46,145 nt of DNA from Actinomycetes bacterium (GCA_021846845.1 JAJZWB010000006.1:1-46145), one strand, 5' to 3'. Counted from the stretch's first letter, positions 24,874 through 35,292 are shown. The notes: generated by a model from the sequence alone, not told the origin. Program-made: numbers and translations.

Positions 24874-26133
24874 ATGAAGACCCCACCCCCCGCCGAGGTC
24901 CGAGACAGGCTGCTCACCGCATGGCGGGGAGAGATCGTCGCGGGCGCCGTCTACGAGCTGATCGCGCGCCGGCTCGGTGCGCGGGAGGCGGAGATCATGC
25001 GACGCATGGCCGCCGCCGAAGCGAGCCACCGAAGCCGTCTGGAGCAGCGGATGAAGGAGCTGGGGATCGCGATCCCCGACCCGGGCACGGTCAGGGTGCC
25101 GCTCTGGCTGCGACTGCAGGCCCGGATCGCGCCGATCGACCGGCTGCTGGCCGCCCGCGAGGCGGCCGAGGACGCCGAGGTGGACGGCCTCTACAAGCGG
25201 CCGACCGGCGATGCTGAGACCGACATGCTGCTGCGTGAGATCCGCAAGGAGGAGCGCTCCCACTCGATGGCGGTCGCCGAGATGCGCGCCGGCGGCGACG
25301 GGACGATCCCGCTGCTCGCCGCGGTCGACGAGCAGACGCCGGTCGGGGTCACGAACGGGTCCGGCGCCGGATCGCCGCCCTCCAGGCCCCACGGGAACGG
25401 GCTGCCCGACCGGACGGTCGACCTGCAGGCACGGCTTGACCGGATCCTGGGTCGGGAGCGCTGGCACCGTCGAGGCGGGAACTGGATCTCGGGCGCGATC
25501 TATGGCGCCAACGACGGGCTGGCGGCCGTGTTCGGGATCGTCGCCGGCGTCGCGGGCGCGACCAACGGGTCCAGCGCCGTGCTGACGGCGGGGCTCGCGG
25601 GCGCGATCGCGTCGGCGCTCTCGATGGCGACCGGCGCGTTCCTCGCCGAGCGCTCCGAGGCAGAGGTCGCCGCCGCCAACCTGGACCGCGAGCGCCAGGA
25701 GATCCTGGAGCACCCGGAGGAGGAGAAGGAGGAGCTGTCGCTCTTCTACCAGCTGAAGGGGGTCGACGAGGAGACCGCCAACCAGCTGGCCGAGCAGCTG
25801 GCCCGCAACCCGGACGCGATGCTCTCGGCGCTTGGCGCGGAGGAGTTCGGGATCACCTCCGCCGACGGCGGCAATCCGACGCAGGCCGCGGTCGCCGCGG
25901 GGATCTCCACCGGCGTCGGAGCGATCATCCCGGTGATCCCGTTCATGATCACCACGGGCACGATCGCGACGATCGCGGCCGCGGTCGTCTCGCTGGTCGC
26001 CCACTTCCTGGTGGGCGCCGCCAAGTCGCTGGTGACGCTGCGCTCCTGGTGGGCCGCCGGTCTGGAGATGACGCTCGCCGGCGTGATCGTCGGTGGCGCC
26101 CTGTACCTGGTCGGCCTCGGGCTGCCCTCCTGA
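24874..26133 (+). CDS. Ferritin-like/VIT1 fusion metal exporter (MbfA-like)
   Basis: 419 residues in two parts. Residues 1-145 form a ferritin/rubrerythrin-like four-helix domain with metal-ligand motifs (AAEASHRSRLE and EIRKEERSHSMAVAEM). After a flexible linker (about 150-185), residues 195-419 form a VIT1/CCC1 membrane domain with NWISGAIYGANDGLAAVFG, ALSMATGAFLAERSE and several C-terminal helices. This layout matches membrane-bound ferritin A (MbfA), an iron exporter giving peroxide resistance in alphaproteobacteria; manganese is a possible alternative cargo. It ends before a strong bidirectional hairpin. No Fur-type site is recognised upstream. Confidence 0.88.
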   Translation: MKTPPPAEVRDRLLTAWRGEIVAGAVYELIARRLGAREAEIMRRMAAAEASHRSRLEQRMKELGIAIPDPGTVRVPLWLRLQARIAPIDRLLAAREAAEDAEVDGLYKRPTGDAETDMLLREIRKEERSHSMAVAEMRAGGDGTIPLLAAVDEQTPVGVTNGSGAGSPPSRPHGNGLPDRTVDLQARLDRILGRERWHRRGGNWISGAIYGANDGLAAVFGIVAGVAGATNGSSAVLTAGLAGAIASALSMATGAFLAERSEAEVAAANLDRERQEILEHPEEEKEELSLFYQLKGVDEETANQLAEQLARNPDAMLSALGAEEFGITSADGGNPTQAAVAAGISTGVGAIIPVIPFMITTGTIATIAAAVVSLVAHFLVGAAKSLVTLRSWWAAGLEMTLAGVIVGGALYLVGLGLPS

Positions 26134-26148
26134 CGCGCGACAGCGGCA

Positions 26149-26174
26149 CGACCCGCCGGGCGCCCGGCGGGTCG
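26149..26174. terminator. 26-bp perfect palindrome between convergent genes
   Basis: The two 13-nt halves are exact reverse complements around the centre 26161/26162 (half: CGACCCGCCGGGC). It lies 15 bp after the MbfA-like gene and 67 bp after the UPF0502 gene, so it can serve both strands. There is no T-tract, which is usual at this GC content. Confidence 0.6.
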
Positions 26175-26241
26175 GCGGTCCGGCCGCACGGCTAGGCCGG
26201 CTGCGTGCGCGGATCGACCGGGAGGCGGGTGGGAACGCGGC

Positions 26242-27204
26242 TCACTCGAACAGCTCGGCGAGCTGCTGCCTGAGGGCGGCGACATCCGCCTGGAGCGAGC
26301 GGAGCTCTCCGATCTCGGCCCGGAGCCGCTGGAGCTCCTCCAGCTGCGCCCGCAGCGAGCGAAGCTCGTCGATCTCCGCCTCCAAAGCGGACACACGCTC
26401 GGCAAGCGCGCCATCGCCGCTCGCGACGGCCGCGCCGTGCGCGCCTGGCGCCGTTGCGGTCGGCGCGTCCCGGCCGAGCACCATCGGGGTGCCTGGCGCC
26501 GTTGCGGTCGGCGCGTCCCGGCCGAGCACCATCGGGGTGCCTGACGCCGTTGCGGTCGGCGCGTCCCGGCCGAGCACCATCGGGGTGCCTGACGCCGTTG
26601 CGGTCGGCGCGTCCCAGTCGGCCGCCACACGTGCCTCCTGGACGGGCAGGGCACGCGGGTCCGCGGAGGCGGTCTCCGGGACGGTCGCGTGCTCGGAGTC
26701 GCCGTCCAGCGCGCCCTCGCCCAGCAGGTGGCGGTAGCGGTCCTCCTTCTGCCCCGGCCGGCGCGCCATCCGCTCGCAGTAGCCGCGTGAGGTCAGATCG
26801 TCCAGAACACGCTCCACGTCGGCGAGCGTCGCCAGATGCGCCATCCGCTCGCTGCGACCCTTCAACTCCCCCGGGGTCTGAGGGCCTCGCAGCAGCATCA
26901 CGCACAGGACGGCGAGCTGCTCCCGCTCCAGCCCGAGAGCCTCCTCGGCCAGGTGGCGGTACTTGGTGGCGCGTGAGCCGGCGCCGCTCGCCAGCCGCGC
27001 CAGGCCGTAGCGCGTGAGGCGGTCGGCAGCCGCCCGGACCTGGGACTCGTCGTAGTCGGTGACCGGATCGCGATTGGTGGACTGGTTGCAGGCCAGGCGC
27101 AGCGCGTTGATCGACAGCGGGTACTGGTCCGGAGTCGTCCAGCGCTTCTCGATCAGGCACCCGAGGACGCGCTGCTCGACGGCCGTCAGCTCGGATCGGT
27201 GCAC
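26242..27204 (-). CDS. UPF0502 (DUF480, YceH-like) protein with repeat linker and coiled coil
   Basis: 320 residues. The N-terminal 165 residues match the UPF0502 family, two winged-helix-like units: LTAVEQRVLGCLIEKRWTTP, YPLSINALRLACNQSTNRDP and VLCVMLLRGPQTPGELKGR. Biochemical role unknown. Residues about 195-255 are a linker of nearly identical 16-residue repeats (DAPTATASGTPMVLGR) from a 48-bp DNA repeat. The C-terminal 60 residues form a Leu/Glu-rich coiled coil (VSALEAEIDELRSLRAQ) that probably oligomerises. Start is GTG 27204 because TATCCT ends 6 nt upstream. It diverges from the GlcD-like gene. Confidence 0.87.
   Translation of the reverse strand: MHRSELTAVEQRVLGCLIEKRWTTPDQYPLSINALRLACNQSTNRDPVTDYDESQVRAAADRLTRYGLARLASGAGSRATKYRHLAEEALGLEREQLAVLCVMLLRGPQTPGELKGRSERMAHLATLADVERVLDDLTSRGYCERMARRPGQKEDRYRHLLGEGALDGDSEHATVPETASADPRALPVQEARVAADWDAPTATASGTPMVLGRDAPTATASGTPMVLGRDAPTATAPGTPMVLGRDAPTATAPGAHGAAVASGDGALAERVSALEAEIDELRSLRAQLEELQRLRAEIGELRSLQADVAALRQQLAELFE
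26443..26616. repeat. Tandem repeat, 48-bp unit, about 3.6 copies, inside the UPF0502 gene
   Basis: Copies start at 26443, 26491, 26539 and 26587. The copies are almost identical; copies 1-2 have GGC where copies 3-4 have GAC. The unit is 16 codons, so copy-number change keeps the frame. Confidence 0.92.
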
Positions 27205-27210
27205 GCCGCG

Positions 27211-27216
27211 AGGATA
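27211..27216 (-). promoter_or_regulatory. Candidate -10 box of the UPF0502 gene (TATCCT)
   Basis: TATCCT, 6 nt, then GTG 27204. Leaderless start inferred. Confidence 0.45.
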
Positions 27217-27261
27217 GAGCGCCAGCGCGCCGGGACCCGCGCCCGGCGGGGTGTCGTGCGA

Positions 27262-27396
27262 CCGGCGTGCGGGCGGGCGGTTCCGCTGGCCGGCGTGCGG
27301 GCGGGCGGTTCCGCTGGCCGGCGTGCGGGCGGGCGGTTCCGCTGGCCGGCGTGCGGGCGGGCGGTTCCGCTGGCCGGCGTGCGGGCGGGCGGTTCC
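27262..27396. repeat. Tandem repeat, 28-bp unit, about 4.8 copies, in a divergent spacer
   Basis: Copies start at 27262, 27290, 27318, 27346 and 27374 with no spacers between them. It fills much of the 372-bp gap 27205-27576 between UPF0502 and the GlcD-like gene. Apart from the TATCCT box I see no gene or known RNA in that gap. The unit is not a multiple of three, consistent with non-coding sequence. Confidence 0.92.
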
Positions 27397-27576
27397 CCGG
27401 GCCCTGCGGCTGATCGGTACGCTGGGCCGGCCAGTGCCGCCCAGCCCGCTCCCCGTTCATCGCAGGCCGCGAGGCGACAGGACGGCGAGCGCCACCGCAG
27501 CCGGCTCATGCGGGAGTCGCTCAGGCGCCGTGGGGTCCCCGCCCGGTTCGCAGGCCCGGCCTGAGCTCGCGTGAGG

Positions 27577-28980
27577 ATGGTCAGAGGCTTGGCGACGACC
27601 GACGCTCACACGATCCAGCGAGAGCTGCGCGGCCTGATCGGCGACGGGGGCGTGCTTTCGGGGACCGCGCGCGCGTACCTGAGCGACGCCACCGAGAGCA
27701 GGCTGCTCAGCGGCCGCGCCGACGCGGTGGCGCTGCCACGGGACGCCGCCGAGGTGGCGGAGGTGGTGCGCTGGTGCTACGACCACGACGTGGCGATCGT
27801 CCCGCGCGGCGGCGGCACCGGGCTGGCTGGCGGCGCCGTGCCGATCGCCGGGGGGGTCGTGCTCAGCCTTGAGCGCCTCGCCGCCGCTCCGCGGATCGAG
27901 CCGGAGCGGTGGCGCGCGCACGTGCAGGCAGGCGTGAGGACCGCGACGCTCGCGCGGCGGGCACGCGAGGAGGGCCTGCTGTTCGCGCCCGATCCGGGGG
28001 CGGCCGAGCAGTCGCAGATCGGCGGCAACATCGCCACCAACGCCGGCGGGCCGCACACGTTCAAGTACGGCGTGACAGGCAGCTGGGTGACCGGGCTGGA
28101 GGCCGTGCTCGCGCCCGGTGAGGTGGTCTCGATCGGCGGTCCGGTCCGCAAGGACGTCGCCGGATATGACCTGCGGGCGCTGCTGGTCGGCTCGGAGGGC
28201 ACGCTCGGGATCGTGACCGCCGCCTGGGTCAGGCTCGTGCCCGCGCCCGAGGCGCAGCTGCCGGTGGTGGCGTTCTACCCGGATGCCGCCGCGGGGTGCG
28301 GGGCCCTCGGCACGGTGCTCGCGTCGGGGCTCCGCGCCGCGGCGATCGAGTACCTGGACGCGGTCGCGGCGGGCGCCTCGCTGGCCTCCTTCCCGGGCAG
28401 GGCGCCGGCGCGACCGGCGTTCATGCTGATCGCGGAGGCCGACGGCTCGCGGGATGAGGCGCACCGGCTGCGCGGGGAGCTGCTGGAGGCGCTGTCGCCG
28501 GGCTCGCTCGCGACCCATGCGCCGGCGCACGCGGGCGAGGTCCGCGAGCTGTGGCGCTGGCGGGCGGGCGTGTCACGGGCGGTGATCGCGTCCCGGGGCG
28601 GAAAGGTCTCCGAGGACATCGTGGTGCCGCTCGAGCGGCTGGCCGACGCGATCGAGGGCACGCTGAGGGTCGGCGCGCGCCATGGACTGCGGGCGTGCAG
28701 CTGGGGCCATGCCGGCGACGGCAACCTCCACGCCACGCTGATGGTCGACCCTGAGGACCCGTCCGAGATCGAGCGAGCGAGCGCGGCGGGTGGCGACCTG
28801 CTTGAGCTCGCCGCCTCGCTCGGGGGATCGGTGTCCGGCGAGCACGGGCTCGGCGTGGTCAAGCGCGGAGCGCTCGCCCTGCAGTGGCCCGAGCGGGCTC
28901 TGGGTCTGCACGAGCAGATCAAGCGCGTCTTCGATCCCAGGGGGCTGCTCAACCCCGGCAAGAAGCTCGCCCGCCCCTGA
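27577..28980 (+). CDS. FAD-binding oxidoreductase, GlcD/D-lactate dehydrogenase type
   Basis: 467 residues. Flavoprotein of the vanillyl-alcohol oxidase fold that oxidises a 2-hydroxy acid such as glycolate or D-lactate. FAD pyrophosphate-binding segment VPRGGGTGLAGGAVP; second FAD segment IATNAGGPHTFKYG; C-terminal FAD-oxidase domain with WGHAGDGNLHATLMVDP, GEHGLGVVKRG and the family ending GLLNPGKKL. No glcE or glcF homologue is adjacent, so it is probably a stand-alone dehydrogenase. GTG 27571 is an alternative start. Substrate not determinable. Confidence 0.87.
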   Translation: MVRGLATTDAHTIQRELRGLIGDGGVLSGTARAYLSDATESRLLSGRADAVALPRDAAEVAEVVRWCYDHDVAIVPRGGGTGLAGGAVPIAGGVVLSLERLAAAPRIEPERWRAHVQAGVRTATLARRAREEGLLFAPDPGAAEQSQIGGNIATNAGGPHTFKYGVTGSWVTGLEAVLAPGEVVSIGGPVRKDVAGYDLRALLVGSEGTLGIVTAAWVRLVPAPEAQLPVVAFYPDAAAGCGALGTVLASGLRAAAIEYLDAVAAGASLASFPGRAPARPAFMLIAEADGSRDEAHRLRGELLEALSPGSLATHAPAHAGEVRELWRWRAGVSRAVIASRGGKVSEDIVVPLERLADAIEGTLRVGARHGLRACSWGHAGDGNLHATLMVDPEDPSEIERASAAGGDLLELAASLGGSVSGEHGLGVVKRGALALQWPERALGLHEQIKRVFDPRGLLNPGKKLARP

Positions 28981-29027
28981 AGCGCGCCAGACGGTGTCCC
29001 CCCGGCCGCGCGGCGCGGGCGCCGTGA

Positions 29028-30370
29028 TCAGCGCTGAACCGGCGCCGTCGCCGACGTCTCCCGCCCGTCGCCGGCGGCGATCAGGGACGGCCCCTCGGCA
29101 CCGGCGCTCAGAGGGCTCTGATCGGAGCGCGTCGCGGCGGCGACCTCCCCGGCGGTCACGTTCTGCGGGTGGTGGCAGGCGGCCAGATGGCCGCCCGCGT
29201 ACTCGGTCAGCGGCGGCTCGATCGTGCGACAGACCTCGGTCGCGTGCGGGCAGCGGGTGTGGAAGCGACAGCCCGACGGCGGGTTGATCGGGTTGGGCGG
29301 CTCACCGCTGATCACCGCACGCTGACGCGACCGGTTGACCCTGGGGTCAGGGATCGGGATCGCCCCGAGCAGCGCCTGCGTGTAGGGGTGGATCGGCTTG
29401 GAGTAGAGCTGCTCGGCGGGTGAGACCTCCATCAGCTTGCCGAGGTACATGACCACGATCCGATCCGAGACGTGACGCACCACGCTGAGATCGTGGGCGA
29501 CGAACACGTAGCTGAGCCGAAACTCGTCCTGCAGCTCGTCGAGCAGGTTGATCACCTGGGCCTGGATCGAGACGTCCAGCGCCGAGACCGGCTCGTCCAG
29601 CAGGATCAGGCGCGGATCGACGGCGAGCGCGCGCGCGATGCCGATCCGCTGGCGCTGCCCGCCGGAGAACTCGTGCGGGAAGCGGTTGAGCACGTCGCCG
29701 GCCATCCCAACCCGCTGCAGCAGCTCGCGGCTCTCGCGCGCGACCTGCTCCCGGGGCACGCCGCGGAGCCGCAGCGGCGTCGCGAGGATCTGCCCGACGC
29801 GCTTGCGGGGGTTCAGCGACGCCTGGGGGTCCTGGAAGACCATCTGCATCTCACGCCGGATTGGGGCAAGCTCCCGGCGACCGCTGCGGGTGATGTCCCG
29901 GCCGCGGAAGCGGATCGCGCCCGAGGTCGCGTCCAGCAACCGGACGAGCACCCGGATCAGGGTCGTCTTGCCGCAACCTGACTCGCCGACGATCCCGAGC
30001 GTCTCCCCCTCGTACAGGGCGAACGAGACGTCGTCGACCGCGTGGACCTGGCCCACCTGACGGTCTACCAGCAGACCCGCCTTGATCGGGAACAGCATCC
30101 GCAGGTGCTCGACCGACAGCAGCGGCGTGCCCTCGGCGGTCGCGCCCTCGGACGAGGTGCCGGGATCCGCGGCGGGACCGGCCTCGGCCGGTGCGCCGCT
30201 CATGGATCCGCCAGGGCTCGCTGACGGCGTGCCCTCGCCGGTCGTGCCCGCGTCCGGCACGTCGTCGCCGGACCCGCCGGCGTCCGCGTCCGGCGGGGCG
30301 CCGGCGTCGCGCTCATCGGGAGGGAGGGAGTCGGCGTCGCGCCGATCGGGAGGGAGGGAGTCGTGCTCGG

Positions 30371-30374
<4 letters not shown>
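29028..30374 (-). CDS. dppF: Oligopeptide ABC importer ATPase (DppF/OppF type)
   Basis: 448 residues. Second ATPase of a peptide-type importer. Walker [11 protein letters not shown]-loop [13 protein letters not shown], signature [15 protein letters not shown], Walker [13 protein letters not shown], and the C-terminal oligopeptide-transport motif [15 protein letters not shown]. Members are usually about 330 residues; here an acidic Pro/Asp/Gly-rich extension of about 80 residues precedes the domain and is partly made by a 30-bp DNA repeat. GTG 30374 overlaps the stop of the previous ATPase gene (GTGA). It is the last gene of the operon. Confidence 0.92.
30302..30362. repeat. Tandem repeat, 30-bp unit, 2 copies, at the 5' end of dppF
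   Basis: ATCGGGAGGGAGGGAGTC occurs at 30315 and 30345. It encodes [10 protein letters not shown] and [10 protein letters not shown]. Frame-preserving. Confidence 0.75.
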
Positions 30375-31422
<1,048 letters not shown>

Positions 31423-31426
<4 letters not shown>

Positions 31427-32373
31427 GCGAGCCGGATCCGCGGGTCGAGATAGGCCACGAGGACGTCGACGATCGCGCCGATCACCACGACCGCGATCCC
31501 CGTGAGGATCACGATCTCCATCAGCGTGATCGTGTCCAGCCTGCCGATCGAATCGCGCGCCAGCTCGCCCACCCCGTGCAGGTTGTAGACGGTCTCGGTC
31601 AGGATCGCGCCGCCGCCGATCACCTGCGCGAAATCCAGGCCCCACAGCGAGATGATCGGGATCAGGGAGTTGCGCAGGCTGTGGCGGATCAGGACCTGGC
31701 GCTCGGACAGGCCCTTCGCGCGCGCGGTGCGGACGTAGTCCTCGTTGATCGAATCGAGGATCGAGGAGCGCAGCACGCGTGAGTAGAAGCCGATGAACAG
31801 GATCGACAGCGTGATCCAGGGCGCGACCAGATGCCCGAACCAACCGCCGACGCTCTGCGAGAACGGGACGTACCCCCCGATCGGAATGATGTTGGCCTTG
31901 TAGGCGACGTAGTAGATGAGGATCGCGCCGAAGAAGAACGGCGGCATCGAGACCCCGATCATCGACAGCACGGTCAGCACCCGGTCTGCGTACTTGCCGG
32001 CTCTGACGGCCGCGATCGTGCCGAACAGGATGGACACCAGCAGCCAGATGAGCCCGGCGCCGATCGCCAGCGACAGGGTCGCCGGCATCCCGGCCCTGAT
32101 CTCGTCCAGGACGTTGAAGCTCGACTGATACGAGTACGCCTGGCCGGTGAAGATGTTCTTCATCGTGTCGATGTACTGGATGTAGATCGGCTTGTCGAAG
32201 CCGTAGCGCACCGAGATGAGATGGATCTCGGCGGGGGTGGCGAGCCGACCGGCCAGCAGCGCCGCCGGGTTGCCGTTGGGCAGCAGCAGCACGAACATCG
32301 CGAACGTGAACATCGAGATCACGATCAGCAGCGCGACCATCACGAGCATGCGGCGGACGACGAAGCGCAGCAT
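31423..32373 (-). CDS. dppB: Oligopeptide ABC importer permease (DppB type)
   Basis: 316 residues with six predicted membrane helices and the BPD_transp_1 fold. It begins MLRFVVRRMLVMVALLIVIS and carries the EAA loop (NEDYVRTARAKGLSERQVLIRHSLRN, quoted residues split across the loop). ATG 32373 is chosen because it gives the canonical DppB N-terminus; 26 in-frame codons upstream lack this character. It begins 43 bp after the other permease gene. Confidence 0.92.
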
Positions 32374-32416
32374 CAGGCGCCCCGGGTGTGATCCAGCGTC
32401 TGGGCGGCGGCGAGCC

Positions 32417-33466
32417 TCATCGCGCCACCCGGATCTTGCTGCGCGGGTCAAGCGCGTCGCGCAGGCCGTCGCCGAAGATGTTGATCGACATCACCGCGAT
32501 CACCAGCATCAGCCCCGGGATCAGAACGTTGTGGAACGCGGTCGGAATGTCGTTGTTGATCCCGTCGGAGATCATCGTCCCCCACGACGCGTTGGGCGGC
32601 TGCACCCCGGCGCCGAGGTAGGTCAGGCCGGCCTCCAGCAGGATCGAGTTGGCCATGATCAGGGGCACGAACACGACGATCGTGCTCGACAGGTTGGGGA
32701 GGATCTCCGAGGTCATGATCCGCCAGTGGCTCAGGCCCTGCTGGCGAGCGGCGTCGACGAAGTCACGCTCGCGCAGCGTCAGCACCTGGCCGCGGACCGG
32801 CCTGAACACGTACGGCACGTAGACGAAGCCGATCACGACCGCCGGCACCAGCGCGTTCGTGCCGTGAAGCGGCCCGATCCCGTGGATGTTGAGCACGGTG
32901 CCGATCGTGATCCCGAGCAGCACAGCGGGATACGTCCAGACGACGTCGTTGGCGCTGCGGAGGATCGCGTCCCACCAGCCCCGGAAGTAGCCCGCGAAGA
33001 CCCCGAGCAGCGTGCCGATGATCATCGTGATCAGCGTCGCGACGGCGCCGATCATCAGCGAGGTGCGCCCCCCGTACAGGAGCCGGACGGCGACGTCCCG
33101 ACCCTGGTCGTCGGCACCGAGGAAGTAGTGGTGGATGTCCCAGGTGGGCCCGATCGGGATCCCGATCTGGCTCAGCACGAACTGGGTCTTGCCGTTCAGC
33201 GTGAAGGTGCCGGTCGGGTTGCCGTAGTTGGGGCCGATGTGGGCGATGTCGGTGGAATAGACCGGCGCCAGCAGGCAGACCACGACGATCAGCAGGAACA
33301 CGAAGCCGAAGAACATCGCAACCCGGTTTCGGCGCAGGCGCCGCCAGGCCAGCTTCCACGGTCCGACTCCGGGCGGAAGCTGGCCCTCGGACTCGAATCC
33401 GGCGTCGAAGCCCTCGCCGAGCTCGCCTGGCCCCTGGCCCGGGCTCTGTCCGCTGATGACCGACAT
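32417..33466 (-). CDS. dppC: Oligopeptide ABC importer permease (DppC type)
   Basis: 349 residues. Hydrophilic start, first membrane helix at about 52-72, DppC-type periplasmic loop with HYFLGADDQGRDVAVRLLYG, and EAA loop DFVDAARQQGLSHWRIMTSE. AAGGAG lies about 10 nt before ATG 33466. The gene order, binding protein - DppC - DppB, is the reverse of the common B-C order. A strong hairpin separates it from the binding-protein gene upstream. Confidence 0.92.
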   Translation of the reverse strand: MSVISGQSPGQGPGELGEGFDAGFESEGQLPPGVGPWKLAWRRLRRNRVAMFFGFVFLLIVVVCLLAPVYSTDIAHIGPNYGNPTGTFTLNGKTQFVLSQIGIPIGPTWDIHHYFLGADDQGRDVAVRLLYGGRTSLMIGAVATLITMIIGTLLGVFAGYFRGWWDAILRSANDVVWTYPAVLLGITIGTVLNIHGIGPLHGTNALVPAVVIGFVYVPYVFRPVRGQVLTLRERDFVDAARQQGLSHWRIMTSEILPNLSSTIVVFVPLIMANSILLEAGLTYLGAGVQPPNASWGTMISDGINNDIPTAFHNVLIPGLMLVIAVMSINIFGDGLRDALDPRSKIRVAR

Positions 33467-33487
33467 CTCGTTCTGCTCCTTGGAAGA

Positions 33488-33518
33488 GGGGCCGGGACAG
33501 CCTAGCTGCCCCGGCCCC
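33488..33518 (-). terminator. Intercistronic stem-loop between binding-protein and permease genes
   Basis: GGGGCCGGG (33488-33496) pairs exactly with CCCGGCCCC (33510-33518). An inner CAG/CTG helix and a 5-nt loop complete it. It starts 12 nt after the dppA stop. Such hairpins commonly stabilise the upstream mRNA or cause partial termination, giving more binding protein than permease. Confidence 0.6.
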
Positions 33519-33530
33519 GTCAGCCAACTG

Positions 33531-35255
33531 CTACTTCAGCGCGAACGACGTGATGTCCCAGCCGTAGATCGGCTGGAAGACCAGCGCCCCGTAGTTGAGC
33601 CGGTTGGAGGCGAAGAACGGGAACTTCTGGTAGCCGAATACGGCCACGTAGGCCTTCCTGGCCACGTACTCGTCCAGCGCCTGCCACTGCGACACGACGG
33701 AGCTCAGCTGCGTCGTCGGCGTCGACCCCAGCTTCTTGACCTGTGCGTTGATGTACGGGTCGTTGGTCTGGCCGAAGTTCTCGTTGTTGGTCGGGAGGAT
33801 CGAGTTCCCGTCCAGCAGCGGTCCGTAGAAGTCGACCGGGTTGGGGAAGTCCTGGTTCCAGTCGGCGAAGCCGGTCTGCGGGTGCACCGACTTGGCCTGG
33901 CCGATCGTCGTGAAGTAGGTCGCGTCCGCGATCACCTTCTGCGTGGCCTTGAATCCGATCTGGTTCAGGAACTGCGTGTAGTAGGTCATCCACTGCTGGC
34001 GCGGCGAGCGGGTCTCGGACCAGACCGTCACCGGCTGGCCCTCCATCCCGGACTGCTTGACCAGCTGCTTGGCCTTGGCGAGGTTTCCGAGGCCCGGCGT
34101 CCCGTACGGGCACGGGGCGGTCGGGTGGCCCGGAACCGCGGGCGGCAGGAAGTAGCACGCCGGCTCGAGCGTGCCCGAGCCCAGGCGCGACATCGCGTCC
34201 TGGTTGAGACCGGTGACGACCGCCTCACGCGCCAGCTGGCTGGAGAACGGCTTCTCGGTGACGTTCAGGAAGATGTAGTACGTCGAGCCGCCGAGGTTGA
34301 CCATCTTGAAGCGACTCGCGGCCTGCGACTGGATCTGGCCGAGCAGGCTGCCCGGAATCGTGTCGGCCCAGTCGAAGATGTCGGCCGAGTTGTTGAGCAC
34401 CGCCAGAGCGTTGGCCTGGAGGTTCGAGCTGATCTTCACGTTCACCGTCACGTGGCCGGCTGGGATGCCGGGGATGTTCTGGGCCGCCCAGTGCGGGTTG
34501 CGGACCGCGGTGAACGACTGGTTGGGGACGATGTTGGTGATCATGTAGGGCCCGTCGCCCGACGGCGGCGAGGTCGCCTCCACCTTCATCGGGAAGCCCG
34601 ACGGGATCAGGCCCAGCGACGGGAACGCGAGCACGTTGTCGAACGGCCCGTAGGGGGCCGTCAGGTTGATCGTGATCTTCCCGGTGGCGTCGTTGGTCGT
34701 GATCCCGCTGATCGACTTGGCCTTGCCCGCCGCGTACTGCGACGCGCCGGCGATGATCGGCGTGATGAACGAGCCGGAACCGCCCCAGGGGATCTTGATC
34801 GCCCGCTCCACCGTGTAGGCGAAGTCGGACGCCTTGACCGGCTTGCCGTTGGAGAAGACAAGGCCCTTGCGCAGCGTGCAGCTGTAGGTCTTGCCGCCGT
34901 TGGAGATCGTCGGCAGCGCCGAGCAGAGGCCGGGGATCAGCTGACCGCCCGCGGCGCCGCTGGCGTGCGAGTAGGTCGTCAGGCCCGTGTAGACAACCCA
35001 GTTGAACTCCGATCCCTGGGTCGTGTAGTCGAGCCCGGGGTCCAGCGACTGCGGGGCGGTGCCCAGCAGCATGGTGACGCTCCCGCCGCTCGCGGCGGGA
35101 GCGGACGACGAGGACGCCGCGGCCGACGAGCTTGAGGACGCGGGCGCCGAGGAGCTGCTCGCGGATGACGAGCTGCTCGATCCGCACGCCGCGATGACGA
35201 GCGCGGCCGCAGCCGTGAGCAGGGTCGCCGCCCACGGCCGAACGTATCTCTTCAC
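33531..35255 (-). CDS. dppA: Family 5 extracellular peptide-binding lipoprotein
   Basis: 574 residues. Signal peptide with lipobox VIAAC (Cys24), then about 35 residues of Ser/Ala-rich linker, then the SBP_bac_5 domain: LDPGLDYTTQGSEFNWVVY, YSCTLRKGLVFSNGKPVKASDF, RNPHWAAQN and FADWNQDFPNPVDFYGP. It captures peptides or a similar solute and delivers them to DppBC. GTG 35255 is fixed by GGAGGAGGATCA directly upstream, the strongest ribosome site of the window. It is the first gene of the operon. Confidence 0.93.
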   Translation of the reverse strand: MKRYVRPWAATLLTAAAALVIAACGSSSSSSASSSSAPASSSSSAAASSSSAPAASGGSVTMLLGTAPQSLDPGLDYTTQGSEFNWVVYTGLTTYSHASGAAGGQLIPGLCSALPTISNGGKTYSCTLRKGLVFSNGKPVKASDFAYTVERAIKIPWGGSGSFITPIIAGASQYAAGKAKSISGITTNDATGKITINLTAPYGPFDNVLAFPSLGLIPSGFPMKVEATSPPSGDGPYMITNIVPNQSFTAVRNPHWAAQNIPGIPAGHVTVNVKISSNLQANALAVLNNSADIFDWADTIPGSLLGQIQSQAASRFKMVNLGGSTYYIFLNVTEKPFSSQLAREAVVTGLNQDAMSRLGSGTLEPACYFLPPAVPGHPTAPCPYGTPGLGNLAKAKQLVKQSGMEGQPVTVWSETRSPRQQWMTYYTQFLNQIGFKATQKVIADATYFTTIGQAKSVHPQTGFADWNQDFPNPVDFYGPLLDGNSILPTNNENFGQTNDPYINAQVKKLGSTPTTQLSSVVSQWQALDEYVARKAYVAVFGYQKFPFFASNRLNYGALVFQPIYGWDITSFALK

Positions 35256-35292
35256 TGATCCTCCTCCAGAGGTTCGTGTTCCCAGACGGGAC

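Noticed and set aside
23458-26004. 848-codon open frame on the minus strand
   Set aside because: Antisense to rmlA and the MbfA-like gene, both of which have clear motifs. Composition is that of a shadow frame.
27262-27396. Five regular 28-bp repeats as a possible CRISPR array
   Set aside because: The copies abut with no spacers and no cas gene is present. It is a plain tandem repeat.
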